A stretch of DNA of 64,000 nucleotides from Streptomyces pyxinicus (GTDB taxonomy: Bacteria > Actinomycetota > Actinomycetes > Streptomycetales > Streptomycetaceae): NCBI RefSeq assembly GCF_024753135.1, contig NZ_JANUGP010000002.1:434001-498000 (forward strand), in the 5' to 3' direction. The position numbers and the translations under genes are program-made. Shown one piece after another: positions 61,735 to 64,000 of this stretch; position 1 is the stretch's first letter, and each line of letters starts with the position of its first letter. Below the pieces are notes generated by a model. That model worked only from the letters and a program-made list of their open reading frames with translations. It did no database searches and was not told where the DNA came from.

Positions 61735-62766
61735 GTGTCTTCTCCTGTCATGCCCATGCCCATGCCCACGCCCAGCGGCGAGCGCGGTGCGCAGTCGGCC
61801 GCCGCCGTCTCCGTCACCGGCCTGCGCAAGTCGTACGGCGACAAGACCGTCCTCGACGGCATCGATCTCCGCATCCCGGCCGGCACGGTGTTCGCGCTGC
61901 TCGGGCCCAACGGGGCCGGCAAGACCACCACCGTGCAGATCCTGTCCACGCTCGTCGCCGCCGACGGCGGGCAGGCCCGGGTCGCCGGCCACGACGTGGC
62001 CACCGCGCCGGACGCGGTGCGCGCCGCGATCGGCGTCACCGGGCAGTTCGCCGCGCTCGACGACCTGCTCACCGCCGAGGAGAACCTGCTCCTGATGGCC
62101 GACCTGCTCCGCCTCGGCAAGCGTGAAGGGCATTCGCGGGTACGGGAGTTGCTCCAGCGGTTCGACATCGCGGACGTCGCGCGGCAGCGGGCCGCGACGT
62201 TCTCCGGCGGTATGCGGCGCCGGCTCGACCTCGCCATGACACTCGTCGGCGATCCTCAGGTGATCTTCCTGGACGAGCCGACGACCGGACTCGACCCGCG
62301 CAGTCGCCGCACCATGTGGGACACCGTGCGCTCGCTGGTCGCGGGCGGCACCACCGTCTTCCTCACCACGCAGTACCTGGAGGAGGCCGACCAGCTGGCC
62401 GACCGGATCGCCGTCCTCGACGGCGGCCGGATCGTCGCCGAGGGCACCGCCGAGGAGCTGAAGGCGCGGATCCCCGGCAGCCACGTACGGCTGCGGTTCA
62501 CCGACCCCGCCGAGTACGAGCGCGCGACCGGCGCCCTGCCCGGCGCCGCCCTGGACGACGAGAACCTCACCCTGCGGGTGGCGGGCGACGCCGGCCTCGA
62601 CGCGCTGCGCGCCCTGCTCGACCGGCTCGACACCGCCGGCGTCCGCACCGCCGGCTTCTCCGTGCACACCCCCGACCTGGACGACGTCTTCCTGACCCTG
62701 ACCGGCCAGGGCACCGCCCAGGACGGCCCCGGCACCCCCCTTCGCGTCAAGGAGACCCACCGATGA
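61735..62766 (+). CDS. DrrA-like ABC transporter ATPase
   Basis: A 343-residue ATPase of the daunorubicin-resistance family. Walker A is GPNGAGKTTTVQIL, signature FSGGMRRRLDLAMTL, Walker B VIFLDEPTTGLDPRSR, followed by the long C-terminal domain typical of DrrA (ending in VKETHR). It pairs with the permease that follows (ATGA overlap) to export a drug or lipid. The GTG at 61735 is used; GTG/ATG codons nearby allow a slightly later start. Confidence 0.9.
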   Translation: MSSPVMPMPMPTPSGERGAQSAAAVSVTGLRKSYGDKTVLDGIDLRIPAGTVFALLGPNGAGKTTTVQILSTLVAADGGQARVAGHDVATAPDAVRAAIGVTGQFAALDDLLTAEENLLLMADLLRLGKREGHSRVRELLQRFDIADVARQRAATFSGGMRRRLDLAMTLVGDPQVIFLDEPTTGLDPRSRRTMWDTVRSLVAGGTTVFLTTQYLEEADQLADRIAVLDGGRIVAEGTAEELKARIPGSHVRLRFTDPAEYERATGALPGAALDDENLTLRVAGDAGLDALRALLDRLDTAGVRTAGFSVHTPDLDDVFLTLTGQGTAQDGPGTPLRVKETHR

Positions 62767-63545
62767 GCAGCCTCACCTACGCCGTGCACGACTCGATGAC
62801 GATGCTGCGGCGCAACCTCCGACACGCGATCCGCTATCCGGCCGTCGGCCTCGGCAGTGCCATGATGCCGATCCTGATGCTGCTGTTGTTCGTGTACGCC
62901 TTCGGGGACGCGCTCGGCGCCGGGCTCGGCGGCGGACGGGACGCCTACCTGGAGTACCTGACACCCGGCGTCATCGTCATGGGCGTGGCCGCCGGTTCGA
63001 TGTCGACCTCGATCGCGGTCTGCTCCGACATGACCGAGGGCATCATCAACCGCTTCCGCACCATGGACATCACCCGTTCCTCCTTCATGACGGGCCATGT
63101 CATCGGCAGCGTCGTCCAGACCATGAGCTGCATGGTCCTGGTGGTCGGGGTCGCGCTCGGCCTCGGGTTCCGGCCGGACGCGAACCCGCTGGAGTGGCTG
63201 GCCGCCGCCGGTCTCCTCGCGGCCATCGCGTTCGCGGTGACCTGGCTGTCGGTGGCGCTCGGCCTGATCTCCAAGACCGTCGAGTCCGCCAGCAACAAGC
63301 CCCTGCTGATCCAGTTCCTGCCGTTCCTCGGCTCCGCCTTCGTACCGGCCGGCTCCATGTCCCCCGGCCTGCGCTGGTTCGCCGAGCACCAGCCGTTCAC
63401 GCCGATGACCGAGACCCTGCGCGGCCTCCTCACCGGCTCGGCGATCGGCGACGACGCCTGGATCTCGCTCGCCTGGTGCGCCGGCATCGCCGTGGTGGGG
63501 TACGTCTGGTCCCGCTCCCTCTTCAACAGCACCAGCAAGCGCTGA
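62763..63545 (+). CDS. DrrB-like ABC transporter permease
   Basis: A 260-residue membrane protein with six transmembrane helices of the ABC-2 type. It has the conserved [20 protein letters not shown] motif of DrrB-like proteins and the [20 protein letters not shown] region. It forms an exporter with the preceding ATPase. Confidence 0.9.
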   Translation: MSSLTYAVHDSMTMLRRNLRHAIRYPAVGLGSAMMPILMLLLFVYAFGDALGAGLGGGRDAYLEYLTPGVIVMGVAAGSMSTSIAVCSDMTEGIINRFRTMDITRSSFMTGHVIGSVVQTMSCMVLVVGVALGLGFRPDANPLEWLAAAGLLAAIAFAVTWLSVALGLISKTVESASNKPLLIQFLPFLGSAFVPAGSMSPGLRWFAEHQPFTPMTETLRGLLTGSAIGDDAWISLAWCAGIAVVGYVWSRSLFNSTSKR

Positions 63546-63603
63546 GGCGACGGCACCACCACGCGCCGAACGGCCCGGTTCCGCCCTGCTGTCGCCGGCC
63601 GGC

Positions 63604-63641
63604 CGGAACCAGGACCCCGCGGTCGGAACCAGGACCCCGCG
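63604..63641. repeat. 18-bp tandem direct repeat
   Basis: CGGAACCAGGACCCCGCG occurs at 63604-63621 and 63624-63641 in the gap between the permease and UvrA-like genes. It may be a binding site or chance duplication. Confidence 0.6.
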
Positions 63642-63753
63642 CCCGGCCCGAACCGGTCAGAATCGGAGAAGCGTCCCCCGGACCCGTGCGGCTAGCGTGG
63701 CGGAGGCGAGCGCGGCGGTGAGCGCGGTGGCGGGACCGAGGGACGGAGAGACG

Positions 63754-64000
63754 ATGAGCGGCACGGCGACGGCGGGGGCGAGCGCGGCCGACACCCACGA
63801 GCTGATCCGGGTGCACGGCGCGCGGGAGAACAACCTCAGGGACGTCAGCGTCGAGATCCCCAAGCGCCGGCTGACGGTGTTCACCGGCGTCTCCGGTTCC
63901 GGCAAGAGCTCGCTGGTGTTCGACACCATCGCCGCCGAGTCGCAGCGCCTGATCAACGAGACGTACAGCGCCTTCGTGCAGGGCTTCATGCCCACGCTGG
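63754..64000 (+). CDS. UvrA-like excinuclease ATPase (partial at the window edge)
   Basis: The first 82 codons of a UvrA-family protein. ATG 63754 follows GAGGGACGGAGAG. It starts with [20 protein letters not shown] and the Walker [20 protein letters not shown], then [17 protein letters not shown]. The closeness to a DrrAB-like exporter points to the DrrC/UvrA-like class that protects DNA from intercalating drugs. The gene continues past the window. Confidence 0.9.
   Translation, partial: MSGTATAGASAADTHELIRVHGARENNLRDVSVEIPKRRLTVFTGVSGSGKSSLVFDTIAAESQRLINETYSAFVQGFMPTL

Overview
The window is high-GC actinobacterial DNA, almost certainly a Streptomyces chromosome: the codon bias is strongly GC3, GTG starts are common, and it carries the PhoR-PhoP/PhoU locus, the mycothiol gene mshA, gpmA, a SpoIIE-type phosphatase and an NlpC/P60 wall hydrolase. 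Left part (1-19,490) is core chromosome: a Ser-rich lipoprotein, phoP-phoR with a bidirectional PHO-box promoter facing phoU, a 51-residue Cys/Gly peptide, a TetR/serine-hydrolase pair, gpmA, an MFS exporter, a DUF2000/AraC pair, mshA with a YbjN chaperone-like gene, a methyltransferase, a secreted NlpC/P60 hydrolase, a PP2C phosphatase and a HbhA-like/XRE pair.

Middle part (about 19,494-39,150) is accessory and mobile. Two diverged Tn7/Tn5053-like transposons (TnsA-like endonuclease, Mu/TniA transposase, TniB ATPase, TniQ) lie head to tail, each about 6.2-6.4 kb and each carrying two apparent cargo genes (MerR-PP2C plus a 54-residue protein; TetR plus a membrane protein). They meet at a perfect 20-bp inverted repeat whose arms resemble repeats at the left end of copy 1. 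Each copy has its own lesions: a frameshift in tniA and an in-frame stop near the start of tniB in copy 1; a stop in tnsA, a stop near the start of tniB and a Walker B Glu-to-Lys change in copy 2. Next come a serine recombinase cut short near the element end, a TetR/CocE-hydrolase pair, a Tn3 transposase remnant without its DDE core, and a complete IS630 element.

The right-middle part holds two biosynthetic loci, mostly on the minus strand. Locus A (39,292-50,887) has no PKS or NRPS; it combines an ALAS-like enzyme, TauD-like dioxygenase, KAS III-like enzyme, ATP-grasp ligase, NADP oxidoreductase, PLP aminotransferase, PaaK-like adenylating enzyme and MFS exporter. It sits beside a 50-residue secreted peptide (mature end probably PMNDSQWG) that is divergent from a LuxR regulator, which looks like a peptide-signal/regulator pair. 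Locus B (52,181-59,501) looks like a linaridin-type RiPP cluster: two 64-residue precursors with the PxxxTP motif and an identical C-terminal GAY-x2-GR-x2-G frame, a strong hairpin, a membrane/alpha-beta-hydrolase fusion (CypH-like), a CypL-like protein, a methyltransferase (CypM-like), a small membrane protein, an ABC exporter and a phytoene-desaturase-like flavoenzyme not typical of known linaridin loci.

The right end (60,242-64,000) returns to conserved Streptomyces content: a ribbon-helix-helix protein preceded by GGTGCCA repeats, a DUF4097 protein, a DrrAB-like ABC exporter and the start of a UvrA-like ATPase. No rRNA, tRNA or CRISPR array was found.
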